This document shows, one piece after another, positions 27,185 through 36,385 of a stretch of 64,000 bases of DNA. The position numbers were made by a program, and so were the translations under genes. The stretch's first letter is position 1, and each line of letters opens with the position of its first letter. This DNA is from Metabacillus sediminilitoris (GTDB lineage: Bacteria > Bacillota > Bacilli > Bacillales > Bacillaceae). Location: positions 2,241,501-2,305,500 of the forward strand of contig NZ_CP046266.1 of the NCBI RefSeq assembly GCF_009720625.1, in the 5' to 3' direction. The notes below the pieces were generated by a model. The model had not been told where the DNA came from, did not search any database, and saw only the letters and a program-made list of their open reading frames with translations.

Positions 27185-27779
27185 ATGGAAAATAAAAAAA
27201 GTACATGGGCACTTTTAGCTTTAGCAGTAAGTACATTTGCAATTGGAACAACAGAATTTATAAGTGTTGGTTTATTACCCCTCATTGCAAATGACATGCA
27301 TATTTCTGTTACAACAGCCGGCTTAACGGTTTCCTTTTATGCATTGGGAGTAACATTTAAGAGCACCCATTCTGACTCCGTTAACATCAAGCCTATCACG
27401 AAAAGGTTTGCTGCTTTGGATTATGGTCGTCTTTATTGTGGGAAATACTCTTGCAGCAAGTGCAGCGAGTTTTGAAGTGTTGATAGTTGCGCGTGTAATC
27501 ACAGCTTTTTCACATGGAGTATTCATGTCTGTGGGTTCAACCATTGCTGCTGATGTAGTTCCTGATAATCGTAGAGCCAGTGCCATTTCCATAATGTTTT
27601 CAGGACTAACTATAGAAATCTTGACTGGAGTACCTTTTGGTACTTTTATTGGTCAACAATTTGGATGGAGAGAAGCCTTCATTGCAATTGTCATTGTTGG
27701 AATCATTGGAGCTGTGATCCTTACTAGTTGGAGCATGGCTTTAGAGAAAAAAGATCAAAAAAATGTAAATGTATCATAA
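27185..27779 (+). pseudogene. MFS efflux transporter, frameshifted and C-terminally truncated
   Basis: The first 58 codons encode MFS segments (FAIGTTEFISVGLLPLIAND, LTVSFYALGVTF). At about 27357 the frame shifts by one base; the other frame then continues APILTPLTSSLSRKGLLLWI through a segment containing RVITAFSHGVFMSVGST and PFGTFIGQQFGWREAF. The gene ends after six membrane segments, so about half the normal length of roughly 390 residues is missing. It resembles the AraJ/YdhP type of DHA1 drug or sugar efflux pump. It is probably inactive. Confidence 0.82.
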
Positions 27780-27801
27780 AACGATTATGGGGGTAAAAGA
27801 T

Positions 27802-28278
27802 ATGAGTGCTTCAAGTATGGGTGAAATAAGAAAAAAAATTTTAATAGAGGAGGAAACACTTCAATTTTCCTCTTTTACAAATGAAGATGCCTTTCAATTA
27901 GGTTTATTAATCGTTGAAACAGCAAAGCAAGAGGGGAAATCGATTGCTGTTGATATAACAAAAAATGGTGTGCAATTATTTCATTTCAAGATGACAGGGA
28001 CGACTGAGGAAAATACCATATGGATTGAGCGTAAAAAACGGGTCGTTTCTCTGCATAATCATAGCTCGTATTATATGCAGATACAAAGTGAGATAAATGG
28101 AATCCCGCACCATGAAGAATACCGTTTAGATGCCTCGGAATACGCTGCGTTTGGTGGAGCATTTCCCATCCAAATAAAAAACGTAGGGACTATTGGGATG
28201 ATAACAGTATCAGGATTAACCCCAGAAGAAGATCATGAATTGGTGATTAGAGCAGTTAAAAATTATTTAAACAATTAG
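27802..28278 (+). CDS. UPF0303 (HbpS/GlcG-like) family protein
   Basis: A single-domain protein of about 158 residues related to the UPF0303/DUF336 fold, some members of which bind haem or flavin-like ligands. Features are a helical [39 protein letters not shown] and a C-terminal [20 protein letters not shown] glycine-rich strand. ATG 27802 with GGGGGTAAAAG is the better start. It lies between broken efflux and tautomerase genes in a rightward redox cluster. Function is uncertain. Confidence 0.82.
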   Translation: MSASSMGEIRKKILIEEETLQFSSFTNEDAFQLGLLIVETAKQEGKSIAVDITKNGVQLFHFKMTGTTEENTIWIERKKRVVSLHNHSSYYMQIQSEINGIPHHEEYRLDASEYAAFGGAFPIQIKNVGTIGMITVSGLTPEEDHELVIRAVKNYLNN

Positions 28279-28320
28279 TTGTAGTTAGTGAATAAATAAT
28301 CAGTTTTAGGGAGTGATACT

Positions 28321-28794
28321 ATGCCATTAATTGAGCTAAATACTTGGCCAACCATGTCAACAGACGAAAAAAAGGAATTCATTTATACTGTAACCGAACT
28401 TACAACAAAATTATTAAAGATTGTCCCTGACAAAATTCAAGTATTGATAAATGAACTTGAGAAAGAAAACTGGGGAAAAGCTGGGGCAGTTGCAATCGAT
28501 GCTACCTTTGCTGAGAAGAGCAGGGTGGTCAATTGGGATACAAAAGAGTCTTATCATATGCCGGAAAGTAACATAGATGGAATGGCTATCATCACGATTG
28601 ATATTTGGAATACGTTTGATCAAGATACAAAGGATAAGTGGGTAAACCAGCTTACACAAATAACATCTAAATATACTCATGCACCTTTGGATAAAGTACT
28701 TATCGTCATTCGTGAAATGATTCCAGGGAACTGGGGACAAAGTGGTGTAACGGGAGCAGATAAAGACTTTCTTTCAAAGAGTAGAACATTTTAA
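28321..28794 (+). CDS. Tandem-domain tautomerase-family protein
   Basis: Two 4-oxalocrotonate-tautomerase-like units in one chain. The first (PLIELNTWPTMSTDEKKEFI) has the catalytic amino-terminal Pro right after Met1. The second begins at about residue 84 (MAIITIDIWNTFDQDTKDKW) with Ala in the matching place. Each ends with a similar NWG(K/Q)(A/S)G element (ENWGKAGAVA and GNWGQSGVTG). At 157 residues it is about twice the usual 60-75. GGGAGTGATACT precedes ATG. Neighbouring oxidoreductases suggest a role in removing reactive carbonyl or aromatic compounds. Confidence 0.8.
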   Translation: MPLIELNTWPTMSTDEKKEFIYTVTELTTKLLKIVPDKIQVLINELEKENWGKAGAVAIDATFAEKSRVVNWDTKESYHMPESNIDGMAIITIDIWNTFDQDTKDKWVNQLTQITSKYTHAPLDKVLIVIREMIPGNWGQSGVTGADKDFLSKSRTF

Positions 28795-28846
28795 AAACCA
28801 CTAAATCTTATCAATTCAAATCAAATAATAATGGAGGTTCATTGTA

Positions 28847-29689
28847 ATGATAAAAAATTTACAAGATACAACAACTTTGCATAACGGCGTAAAAATGCCT
28901 TGGTTTGGTATCGGGGTATTTAAAGTAGAAGAAGGGCATGTGTTAGTTAACTCTGTAAAAGCAGCTATTAAGCATGGTTATCGTAGTGTTGATACGGCAG
29001 CCATCTATGAAAATGAAGAAGGAGTCGGACAAGGTATTCGTGAAGGGATTCAAGAAGCAGGCATTTCAAGAGAAGAGTTGTTTGTGACTTCCAAAGTTTG
29101 GAATGCTGATTTAGGATACGAATCTACGATAGCAGCATACGAAACAAGCTTAAAAAAACTTGGATTGGAGTATTTAGACTTATACCTCATTCACTGGCCT
29201 GTAGAAGGCAAATACAAAGATGCTTGGAGAGCATTAGAGACCCTTTATAAAGAAGGGCGAGTAAAAGCGATAGGGGTAAGTAATTTCCAAATCCATCACC
29301 TTGAAGACTTGATGAAAGACGCAGAGATTAAACCAATGGTGAACCAAGTGGAATACCATCCACGTTTGACACAAAAAGAACTTCAAGCATTTTGTCAGGA
29401 ACAAGGAATTCAGCTAGAAGCCTGGTCTCCATTAATGCAAGGACAGTTACTGGATAATGAAGTTTTAACAGAGATTGCAAATAAGTATAACAAATCTGTT
29501 GCTCAAATCATTTTACGCTGGGACTTACAAAATGGTGTTGTAACCATTCCGAAATCTGTAAAAGAACATCGGATTGTTGAAAACGCAACGGTATTTGATT
29601 TTGAATTAACGAAAGAAGATATGGAACAAATTGATAGCTTGAATCAGAATCACCGAGTTGGTCCAGACCCAGACAATTTTGATTTTTAA
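28847..29689 (+). CDS. Aldo/keto reductase
   Basis: NADPH-dependent carbonyl reductase of 280 residues with a TIM-barrel layout. Signatures are GYRSVDTAAIYENEEGVGQG (catalytic Asp and Tyr), SKVW (catalytic Lys), the DLYLIHWPVEGKYKDAW strand with His, GVSNFQIHHLEDL and the coenzyme-binding IPKSVKEHRI. ATGGAGGTTC is the ribosome site. Close to Bacillus YvgN/YtbE methylglyoxal reductases by pattern. A degraded C-terminal copy lies at 30820-30930. Confidence 0.92.
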   Translation: MIKNLQDTTTLHNGVKMPWFGIGVFKVEEGHVLVNSVKAAIKHGYRSVDTAAIYENEEGVGQGIREGIQEAGISREELFVTSKVWNADLGYESTIAAYETSLKKLGLEYLDLYLIHWPVEGKYKDAWRALETLYKEGRVKAIGVSNFQIHHLEDLMKDAEIKPMVNQVEYHPRLTQKELQAFCQEQGIQLEAWSPLMQGQLLDNEVLTEIANKYNKSVAQIILRWDLQNGVVTIPKSVKEHRIVENATVFDFELTKEDMEQIDSLNQNHRVGPDPDNFDF

Positions 29690-29749
29690 TTAGGTACAGA
29701 GGAGTATAAACACATTTCTTTCGTTATATCCCTTTTGAGAAAAGAGTGG

Positions 29750-29781
29750 CTCCTCTTATTTTCTGTTAAAAATAAGAGGAG
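29750..29781. other. 13-bp inverted repeat hairpin
   Basis: CTCCTCTTATTTT and AAAATAAGAGGAG pair perfectly around CTGTTA between the aldo/keto reductase and SDR genes. No T run follows, so termination would be weak; it could be a processing hairpin. Confidence 0.5.
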
Positions 29782-29866
29782 TAATCCACACTATTAACAA
29801 TATAACAGTAATTATTCATTCCTACATAAGTCAATGATTTGAAACACGAATCTGGGAGGGATTTAC

Positions 29867-30661
29867 ATGCATCTGCATTTAAAAGGGAAAACGGCACTGG
29901 TTACTGGGTCTACGGCAGGAATTGGGAAAGCAATTGCTACGTCATTAGTGGCGGAAGGTGCCACTGTACTTATTAATGGACGTCGTGAAGAAAATGTTAA
30001 TCAAACTATAAAAGAAATTCGAGCACAGTATCCTGATGCCATCCTTCAATCAGTAGTAGCTGATCTAGGAACAGAACAAGGGTGTCAAAAGGTTATTGAG
30101 AAGTACTCTGAAGTAGACATTCTTATTAACAACCTAGGAATTTTTGAACCTAAAGAATATTTTGATATCCCTGATGAAGATTGGTTTAAGATGTTTGAAG
30201 TCAACATTATGAGTGGTGTTCGACTTACTCGCTGGTATCTAAAACAAATGATTCAAAGAAAAGAAGGCAGAGTTATCTTTATTGCTAGCGAAGCAGCCAT
30301 TATGCCATCTCAAGAAATGGCTCATTATAGTGCCACTAAGACTATGCAGCTCTCACTTTCTCGTAGTTTAGCTGAGTTGACTAAAGGAACAAATGTAACT
30401 GTCAATACTATTATGCCTGGTTCCACTCTAACAGAAGGAGTGGAAAATATGTTAAATAGTCTTTATCCTAATGACAGATTGACAATAGAAGAAGCTGAAA
30501 AGCGATTTATGAAAGAGAATCGGCCAACCTCCATTATTCAAAGACTTATTCGACCGGAAGAAATTGCCCATCTCTCCACATTCTTAAGTAGTCCTCTTTC
30601 CTCAGCCATTAATGGTTCCGCGTTGCGAATAGACGGGGGATTAGTACGTAGTGTATTTTAA
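29867..30661 (+). CDS. Short-chain dehydrogenase/reductase
   Basis: Classical SDR of 264 residues. The NAD(P) motif is TGSTAGIGKAIA (TGxxxGIG), a basic INGRREENV after strand 2 suggests NADP, and NNLGIF corresponds to NNAG. The catalytic residues are Ser in FIASEAAIMPS, then Tyr and Lys in HYSATKTMQLSLSRSLAEL. The C-terminus IDGGLVRSVF is complete. GGGAGGGATTT is the ribosome site. Same-strand context suggests co-regulation with the aldo/keto reductase; the substrate is unknown. Confidence 0.9.
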   Translation: MHLHLKGKTALVTGSTAGIGKAIATSLVAEGATVLINGRREENVNQTIKEIRAQYPDAILQSVVADLGTEQGCQKVIEKYSEVDILINNLGIFEPKEYFDIPDEDWFKMFEVNIMSGVRLTRWYLKQMIQRKEGRVIFIASEAAIMPSQEMAHYSATKTMQLSLSRSLAELTKGTNVTVNTIMPGSTLTEGVENMLNSLYPNDRLTIEEAEKRFMKENRPTSIIQRLIRPEEIAHLSTFLSSPLSSAINGSALRIDGGLVRSVF

Positions 30662-30689
30662 TAAACGAACAAAAGAAACGCTAACATAG

Positions 30690-30789
30690 TACTCTGTCAA
30701 AGAGAAAGATGGTAAGCCGAATGATTTGCATTTTTACTCATTATACAAGCCGAGCAATTGGCGGAGCGGGATTTATCATCATAGAAATG
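30690..30789 (+). pseudogene. Old-yellow-enzyme (NADH:flavin oxidoreductase) relic
   Basis: Codons YSVKEKDGKPNDLHF, then after a one-base shift THYTSRAIGGAGFIIIEM, match the N-terminal part of YqjM-type enoate reductases (motifs DGKxNDWH and RAxGGxGLIIIE). The remainder is gone. Confidence 0.65.
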
Positions 30790-30819
30790 AATAAACGAAC
30801 ATAGGATCATGCAAAATTA

Positions 30820-30930
30820 AAATGCAGTATTTTTGATTTTGATGATCAACTTAAAAGGTTGAAAAAATAAATGCATAAATTGAAAAAAAGCATCGAGTCA
30901 ATTCAGACCCTGATAAGTTTATTTTTAATT
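30820..30930 (+). pseudogene. Aldo/keto reductase C-terminal relic
   Basis: Broken fragments resembling NATVFDFEL, followed by KHRVNSDPDKFIF, correspond to the C-terminus of the intact reductase (ending NHRVGPDPDNFDF). Indels interrupt the frame. It indicates a lost second reductase gene. Confidence 0.45.
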
Positions 30931-30979
30931 GGTTTAGTGGTTTTCGAAATTCATAATAAATAAGGAACGGGGGAGAATT

Positions 30980-31273
30980 ATGAGCGAAATTATAATCAAT
31001 GCAGTTTTAAAAGCTAAACCGGGAAAAGGAGAACTGCTTCGAACAGAGTTATTAAATATTATTGAAGCATCTCGAGCCGAGGATAGCTGCCTTCAATATA
31101 CTCTTCATGAATCCGTTGAAAATAATGATACATTTGTTTTCTACGAAAGATGGAAAGATGAAAAGGCACTTGCTACACATATTGAAACGGATCATTATAA
31201 GCATTATCGCCAGCAAACAGAACAGCTGCTTGAAAAACGAGATGTTTATCGTTTACAAATAATAACCCCTTAA
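30980..31273 (+). CDS. ABM-domain (antibiotic biosynthesis monooxygenase-like) protein
   Basis: A 97-residue ferredoxin-like ABM domain, as in YgiN/YdhR quinol monooxygenases. It starts IIINAVLKAKPGKGELL and has AEDSCLQYTLHES, FVFYERWKDEKALATHIETD and a C-terminal strand RLQII. AACGGGGGAG precedes the ATG. Dimeric cytosolic proteins of this type oxidise or bind quinols and similar aromatics, consistent with the redox cluster around it. Confidence 0.88.
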   Translation: MSEIIINAVLKAKPGKGELLRTELLNIIEASRAEDSCLQYTLHESVENNDTFVFYERWKDEKALATHIETDHYKHYRQQTEQLLEKRDVYRLQIITP

Positions 31274-31287
31274 TGGCCGACACCTGT

Positions 31288-31318
31288 GCACCGTTCATTT
31301 TCTGAACGGTGCTTCCTT
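31288..31318. terminator. Intrinsic terminator between convergent genes
   Basis: GCACCGTTCA and TGAACGGTGC form a perfect 10-bp stem around TTTTC, followed by a T-rich stretch. Confidence 0.75.
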
Positions 31319-32091
31319 TATGTCATCGAGATTTTTCCTTTCAACGATTGTATCAAGATCTTTTGTTTGCTATCGGATTCTTTACGAGCAATAACTGAAA
31401 TTTTACGAGTGATTTTGAAGTTTGTAATAGGAATCGCCTTAATATTGTCACTAAGTTGGTTAATAAAAATTTCAGGAAGAATAGATATACCTAAATTAGC
31501 CTCAATAAAGTCAATTTCTAAAGCAATATTTAGCTTTTCTCCTTTTTCTAAAAACGCTTTTTCCACTAACATTCTCGCATCGCAACCCTCAGCTAACATG
31601 ACAAAAGTTTCCTCTATCATTTCATCAAAAGATACTTCTTCTTTCTGACCATATTTCGGGTGTTGGCGATTCACAAATAACAGAAACTCTTCTTCAATTA
31701 ATGGAGACGAATAGAATTTATGATTCACATCACTATCGTTAAATACTGCCGCATCAATATTTCTATTTTCTAAATTATTTAGAAGGTCAAAGAAGCTATA
31801 GGATACTTTAATTTTAATTTCCGACCTGTTCTTTAAGCGTTTATTTTGTGCTAAGTGATAAGGTAAATAAACAGTGGCTACGCTTGGCCATGAACCAATG
31901 GTAAGAAATGCTTTTTCTTTCTCCTGACTAAGGATAATTTCTCTTTTCATTACATTCACTTCGTTAATGATATTTTTACTTCTATTAAATAAGATTTGAC
32001 CTGTAGGAGTTAAGGAAACCCCCACTGATGAACGCATTAATAACGTGGTTCCTAATTCTATTTCTAAATTGCGAATTTGTTTGTAATGCAC
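31318..32091 (-). pseudogene. LysR-type regulator, N-terminally truncated
   Basis: A 257-codon frame begins inside the helix-turn-helix (KQIRNLEIELGTTLLMRSS, SLTPTGQILFNRSKNI) and lacks the first 30 or so residues of a LysR DNA-binding domain. In the effector domain the usual stretch between IDFIE and NLGISILPE is missing, an in-frame deletion of perhaps 10-15 residues. The sequence upstream of 32091 is unrelated. It is convergent with the ABM gene and was probably the cluster regulator, now inactive. Confidence 0.7.
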
Positions 32092-32506
32092 CTGTTATTT
32101 AATTTACGAACAATATAATGACTTTTTACTTTCTTGTGTCGTTCTACGATACGTGGGCAAAAAGAAAAACAAAAATAAAAAGAAAAATAAAAACAACAAC
32201 AAAAAGAAAAAGCTTTTAACCCAAGTATAGAGAATAATCCAGAAGTAGAGGGTCAATCACATATCCAAAAAACAATCATGTGAAAGTGGTAGTTGTTTTC
32301 TTTTGGAATAGCCAACCGTAACTGAATTTAGCAAAAAACGTTTCTTACACATTGTGAGGAACGTTTTTTATTTAGAGGATGAGCACATCAACCAAATTAC
32401 ACAGAATAGCGTTGTCACAAAATGTTCACATTTTAATCCGCTACTTTTCATCTCATTTTCCCTATATAGTCTATGAAAATAATTTTTCTAGATGAAAGGA
32501 TAGTGA
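32092..32506. other. Junction region with a repeat of replication-gene sequence
   Basis: 415 bp without an intact gene. It holds an A-rich Lys/Asn-coding tract (32160-32215), a fragment at 32220-32266 resembling 33040-33090 of the downstream gene (shared GTATAGAGAATAATCCAGAA) and a terminator at 32333-32370. It appears to be the edge of an inserted replication module. Confidence 0.5.
32333..32370 (+). terminator. Intrinsic terminator
   Basis: AAAAAACGTTTCTTACA pairs with TGTGAGGAACGTTTTTT (two G-U pairs) around a short loop, ending in a T run. Confidence 0.75.
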
Positions 32507-33442
32507 TTGAAAATGGCAAAATATCGTATGGTGAGAGTTGATTTTTGGAAGAATCCGATTGCTTTAGAAGAAATGACCCCTGAGGATAAGTATTTTTACC
32601 TTTATCTTCTTACGAATTCAAATACAACTCAAATTGGCATCTATCGAATGACGAAGAAACAAATGGCGTTTGATTTAGGGTATTCGATTGAGACTGTCCA
32701 ATCATTAATGGAACGATTCACCCTGCATCACAAACTGATCCGTTACAATCCGATCACAAGAGAACTCGCGATTAAAAACTGGGGGAAAGATAACCTGCAA
32801 AAGGGCGGGAAGCCTGTTATGGATTGTATAAAAACTGAATTAAAAGATGTCGAGGATACCTCGCTTATTTCATATGTTGCCGAAGCCATTACAAAAGAGG
32901 AAATTCGCAGTCTATATGAATCTTTTTGTAAACAAGATGGAGAGAAGGAAATTAGCGATCAAGCTGATGATGATACATATCCAGAAACTGAATGTGAGGA
33001 ACTTGACGATTCTTTCGTACCTGGTGATACGGTACTTGGACAACAACCAGGTATAGAGAATAATCCAGAAATAGAGGATCAAACACAAGATGTGAAAGAA
33101 ATTGTTGAGTTCTGGGATAACAATGGCTTTGGTCTTTCAAATATAAATGCGAAACTGCAGCTGTTATCCTGGTTAGAGGATTCTAGCTTTTTACAACCAA
33201 AAGCTGTGATCTTAAAAGCGATGGCAATTGCCTGTGCGAATAACAAGCGAAAGCTCAATTATATTGTAGGGATTCTGAAAAACTGGGAAAATGAATCATT
33301 ACTAACTATTGAAGAAATTGACTCTTATCATGAGAACCCAAGGCCAGTTCCTAAGAATAAGCATTCAACCGAATCATTTCCTGCTGGTAGAGCGATCCCA
33401 GATGAAGTAAACCTTGATCTATCAGCAGGTGAAGATTGGTGA
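32507..33442 (+). CDS. DnaD-like phage/plasmid replication initiation protein
   Basis: A 311-residue protein with an N-terminal winged-helix replication-initiator-like region (RMVRVDFWKNPIALEEMTPE, KYFYLYLLTNSNTTQIGIYR). An acidic linker (about residues 145-200) is followed by a C-terminal DnaB_2/DnaD-type helical domain (EIVEFWDNNGFGLSNINAKL, AIACANNKRKLNYIVGILKNW). AAAGGA lies six bases before TTG 32507; ATG 32513 is the alternative. It overlaps the helicase gene, as in lactococcal and Bacillus phage replication modules, where such proteins load the helicase. Confidence 0.83.
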   Translation: MKMAKYRMVRVDFWKNPIALEEMTPEDKYFYLYLLTNSNTTQIGIYRMTKKQMAFDLGYSIETVQSLMERFTLHHKLIRYNPITRELAIKNWGKDNLQKGGKPVMDCIKTELKDVEDTSLISYVAEAITKEEIRSLYESFCKQDGEKEISDQADDDTYPETECEELDDSFVPGDTVLGQQPGIENNPEIEDQTQDVKEIVEFWDNNGFGLSNINAKLQLLSWLEDSSFLQPKAVILKAMAIACANNKRKLNYIVGILKNWENESLLTIEEIDSYHENPRPVPKNKHSTESFPAGRAIPDEVNLDLSAGEDW

Positions 33443-34698
33443 ATATTGCGGAAAAAGCGTTCCTAGGTACATTGATGAAGGCAGAGTACCTGCTCAAGGA
33501 TACCGTTATAAAACCCCAGCATCTGGAAGGAACAAGGCATCAAGAATTAATGCGAAGAATGGTGGAATTTAACCGAGCTGGTAAGAATATTGATTTAATC
33601 ACCTTAACAACCTTACCAGACCTCGAATCATTTGGCGGCATGTCTTACCTTTCAGAGCTGTTATCATATGCGGATGTTGAGAAATTTGAAGGTACGGAAA
33701 AGCTCATACTTGATCTTTGGAAGGAACGGGAAAAGAAAAACATTTTAACCAATGCAGCTGTGAATGATTGGGATATTACAAAGGTCATTACTGAATTGGA
33801 TAACATAAACCAAATGAAAGTGGACGATCATACGTCCATCCAACAAGCATTGACAGCTATCTATGAGGCACCATGGGAGGATCAAACAATCCTAAAAACT
33901 GCCACAACAGGTATCAAAAAGCTCAACGAAATGACAGGAGGCTTTCAGGATGGAGAAGTGACAATCCTAGCGGCAAGACCCTCGATGGGAAAAACCGACG
34001 TCATGCTTCACTTTGCAAAGATGTCCGGCTGGGCTGGCTATTTGCCGCTCGTCTTCTCGTTGGAAATGCCTGAAAAGCTGATCACCAAACGAATAATTGC
34101 TTCTACAGGGGGATTTAACCGCAGAAAAATGCGGGACCCGAAAAGAATGCTAAATGAAGATCAAAAGAATAAATGGTCGGATGTGATTGGCAACCTCAAT
34201 GAAACACATATGCAAATTTTTGATGGTGCTGGTCAAACGGTTGCTGAAATGAGGGCAAAAACGCGAAAATTATTGCATCAATTTCCAAACAAAAAACCAA
34301 TTCTTTTTATCGATTACCTAACACTCATCCGTTCTGGCGAACATTACGGAGGGAATTCTCATATGCAGGTGACGGAAATATCCAAATCGCTCAAAACGAT
34401 GGCAAAGGATTTTCAGTGCCCAGTCGTTTGTCTGGCGCAGCTGAATCGATCGGTGGAATCAAGAGCTAATAAACGGCCGATGATGTCAGATATACGGGAA
34501 TCAGGCAGTGTGGAACAGGATGCCGATGTGATTTTGTTCTTGTATCGTGAAGCATATTATGACAAGGACTCTCAGGATCAAACACTAGAAATCATTGTTT
34601 CGAAAAACCGGAATGGTCCAGTTGGAACCGTCGCCGTTCATTACAATGAGTATACAGGAATGATTGAGGAGAAAAAGGAGCAGAATCTTATTCATTGA
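33436..34698 (+). CDS. DnaB-like replicative helicase (phage type)
   Basis: Hexameric 5'-3' helicase of 420 residues. An N-terminal DnaB domain (EKAFLGTLMKAEYLL, MVEFNRAGKNIDLITL) leads to a RecA-like core. The core has Walker A AARPSMGKTD (about residues 182-191), VFSLEMPEKLITKR, Walker [32 protein letters not shown] and arginine-finger region [10 protein letters not shown]. The start is TTG 33436 or GTG 33439, overlapping the upstream stop. Together with the DnaD-like gene it forms a mobile-element replication module. A decayed partial copy occurs at 48007-48423. Confidence 0.9.
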   Translation: MVNIAEKAFLGTLMKAEYLLKDTVIKPQHLEGTRHQELMRRMVEFNRAGKNIDLITLTTLPDLESFGGMSYLSELLSYADVEKFEGTEKLILDLWKEREKKNILTNAAVNDWDITKVITELDNINQMKVDDHTSIQQALTAIYEAPWEDQTILKTATTGIKKLNEMTGGFQDGEVTILAARPSMGKTDVMLHFAKMSGWAGYLPLVFSLEMPEKLITKRIIASTGGFNRRKMRDPKRMLNEDQKNKWSDVIGNLNETHMQIFDGAGQTVAEMRAKTRKLLHQFPNKKPILFIDYLTLIRSGEHYGGNSHMQVTEISKSLKTMAKDFQCPVVCLAQLNRSVESRANKRPMMSDIRESGSVEQDADVILFLYREAYYDKDSQDQTLEIIVSKNRNGPVGTVAVHYNEYTGMIEEKKEQNLIH

Positions 34699-34754
34699 TA
34701 ACCTTAAGTACGAAGACCAAAGGCGAAAAAATTCTTAAATCGAGGTGTTAGCAC

Positions 34755-35183
34755 GTGATTGTGAAGGATCTTTACCTGGAATCTATTCGTTTTGAGGAAT
34801 CATCGTTGGCCCATTATATTCACCATTTACTTGAAGAGGGGAATATTGAATTGGATGACAATATATCCAGCATAGATTTTGATCAGGCGGATCATCGGAA
34901 GGTAGCAGAAATGATTGAAGGCAATGTATTAGGGTTTCATAAGGTTGGTGTTTACTCATTGAAGATGAACGAGAGTGATTTTGTCTTTATATATGCTGAG
35001 AGTGAGCAAGAGGCAATCCGATTCTATAGTGAAACATTTCATGAAACCCCATTGAACTGTTATGAATATTCGCTGGATTTCGAGCTTGTAAGAGGGAATG
35101 GAGTGATTTCGTTTCGGGATATGAGGAAGGAGTTTATGAGTTTTCCGGTTGTAGCAGGATATTTTCAGAAAACGGAGAGTTAG
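34755..35183 (+). CDS. Conserved hypothetical protein of the replication module
   Basis: I do not recognise the family. The 142 residues are acidic and soluble (net-negative, no membrane segment or signal) with mixed helix and strand. Conserved-looking stretches shared with the second copy are LYLESIRFEESSLAHYIHHL, AEMIEGNVLGFHKVGVYSLK and SLDFELVRGNGVISFR. GTG 34755 follows GAGGTGTTAGCAC. Its co-duplication with the helicase (48480-48916) links it to the module. Confidence 0.6.
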   Translation: MIVKDLYLESIRFEESSLAHYIHHLLEEGNIELDDNISSIDFDQADHRKVAEMIEGNVLGFHKVGVYSLKMNESDFVFIYAESEQEAIRFYSETFHETPLNCYEYSLDFELVRGNGVISFRDMRKEFMSFPVVAGYFQKTES

Positions 35184-35559
35184 GGAATGCTATTTTCCTT
35201 TATTGCTTTTCTAAACTATGTATTAATATATAATATATATTGGAATCTGGAATAAAGAAATTCCAATCAGAGAGAACGTTTAAATGAACGAATACTTCAA
35301 ATATCTCGTTAAAACAAAAGGAAAAAGGAAGAAATAGGTTTTTGTCAGCTAATTAATAGATTCTAGGAAAGACTAAATATTGTTGACTCTTAACCGTTAA
35401 AGTGTGATCGATTTGGTATGAAAAGGTATTTTGCGTGGTTTTAAAGATTTAGTTTGCGTAAAAAAACCTAGCAACTTTTTATTCAATCGTTACTAAACTT
35501 AAGTTCCATTTGGTGAACAGTGTAACTGTTCACCACTATCCTAGAAAAGGTTAAAATAC
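35184..35559. other. Intergenic region with an 11-bp-arm inverted repeat
   Basis: AT-rich, no gene seen. TGGTGAACAGT and ACTGTTCACCA (35511-35535, 3-bp loop) form a perfect dyad just before the LacI relic. It could be a terminator on either strand or an operator. Confidence 0.5.
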
Positions 35560-36108
35560 CTAATTTATGCTGTTCACTTTATTGGCGTATAAGTTTTTAA
35601 CAGAATTTCGTGCAATTAAAATAGGCTCTATAGTTGTTTTCATTGGAGATTTATTAAAATTTTTATGTTCAATTTGTTCTAAAATAAAACGGCAAGTGGC
35701 TTATGCAACTTCCTTTGTGGGTTGTGAAACTACTGTTAGGTCATGTAGAGGAGCCCAATTAACATCATCAAACATAATAAAACTAATATCATTTGGTATT
35801 AAAATTTTCCTTTCTTTACATACCTTTAAAACATCGATCCCGATAGTATTTGTTCCTGCAATTATTCCTGTAGGTTGTATTTGATCAATTTTTTGCGAAA
35901 TCATGTTATTTAAATTAGTTTGGTAAGGAACGTACATTATGTTTAATTCATTAAATGGGATATTCTCTTCTTTTAAAGCTTGTTTATATCCTTTCGAACT
36001 AAGGTCTTCAAATTTTTTATAGATTGATAATGTAGGATATACAGTCAATAATAAAATATTTGAATGTCCATTTTGAATTAGATGTTTTGTAGCCATATGC
36101 CATTGTTC
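35560..36108 (-). pseudogene. LacI-family regulator, C-terminal effector domain relic
   Basis: Minus-strand sugar-binding-domain sequence: QWHMATKHLIQNGHSNILLL, GYKQALKEENIPF, PTGIIAGTNTIGIDVLKVCK, DISFIMFDD and LTVVSQPTKEVA. An internal TAA (probably from a Tyr codon) follows, and the frame then continues ATCRFILEQIEHKNF to IARNSV and a stop at 35560. The DNA-binding half is absent, replaced by resolvase sequence. Confidence 0.75.
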
Positions 36109-36385
36109 GTTTACGAATAATATCTCGGTCAAACATTGCCGATACTGTTAACATTCCAAACATAGCTTTTCCTGCAGATGCTAACAAATTCTACTTCCTT
36201 TTCTCTAAGATCATCAGCAATTTCAATTGTTTTTTTGTTGATCTGGCTAAACGATCCTCACGATCATCTTTTGCACCTGATACTTTTTCTTTAAAAATTT
36301 CATAACAACCAAATTCATTTAGTACATCTAATTGTAAATCTACTGACTGATCGATGGTACTAACATTGCGTACCCAATTATCCAT
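36096..36385 (-). pseudogene. Serine resolvase/invertase relic
   Basis: Minus-strand pieces in two frames: VSTIDQSVDLQLDVLNEFGC and KEKVSGAKDDRE, then DRLARSTKK, IADDLREKEVEFVS and AGKAMFGMLTVSAMFDRDII. They match the resolvase catalytic domain with an internal deletion after KDDRE and at least one frameshift. The helix-turn-helix end is lost, as the sequence runs straight into the LacI relic. It is related to, but distinct from, the resolvase at 51780-52175. Confidence 0.72.

Noticed and set aside
31286..31648. Plus-strand 120-codon frame
   Set aside because: Antisense of the LysR relic, starting within a terminator.
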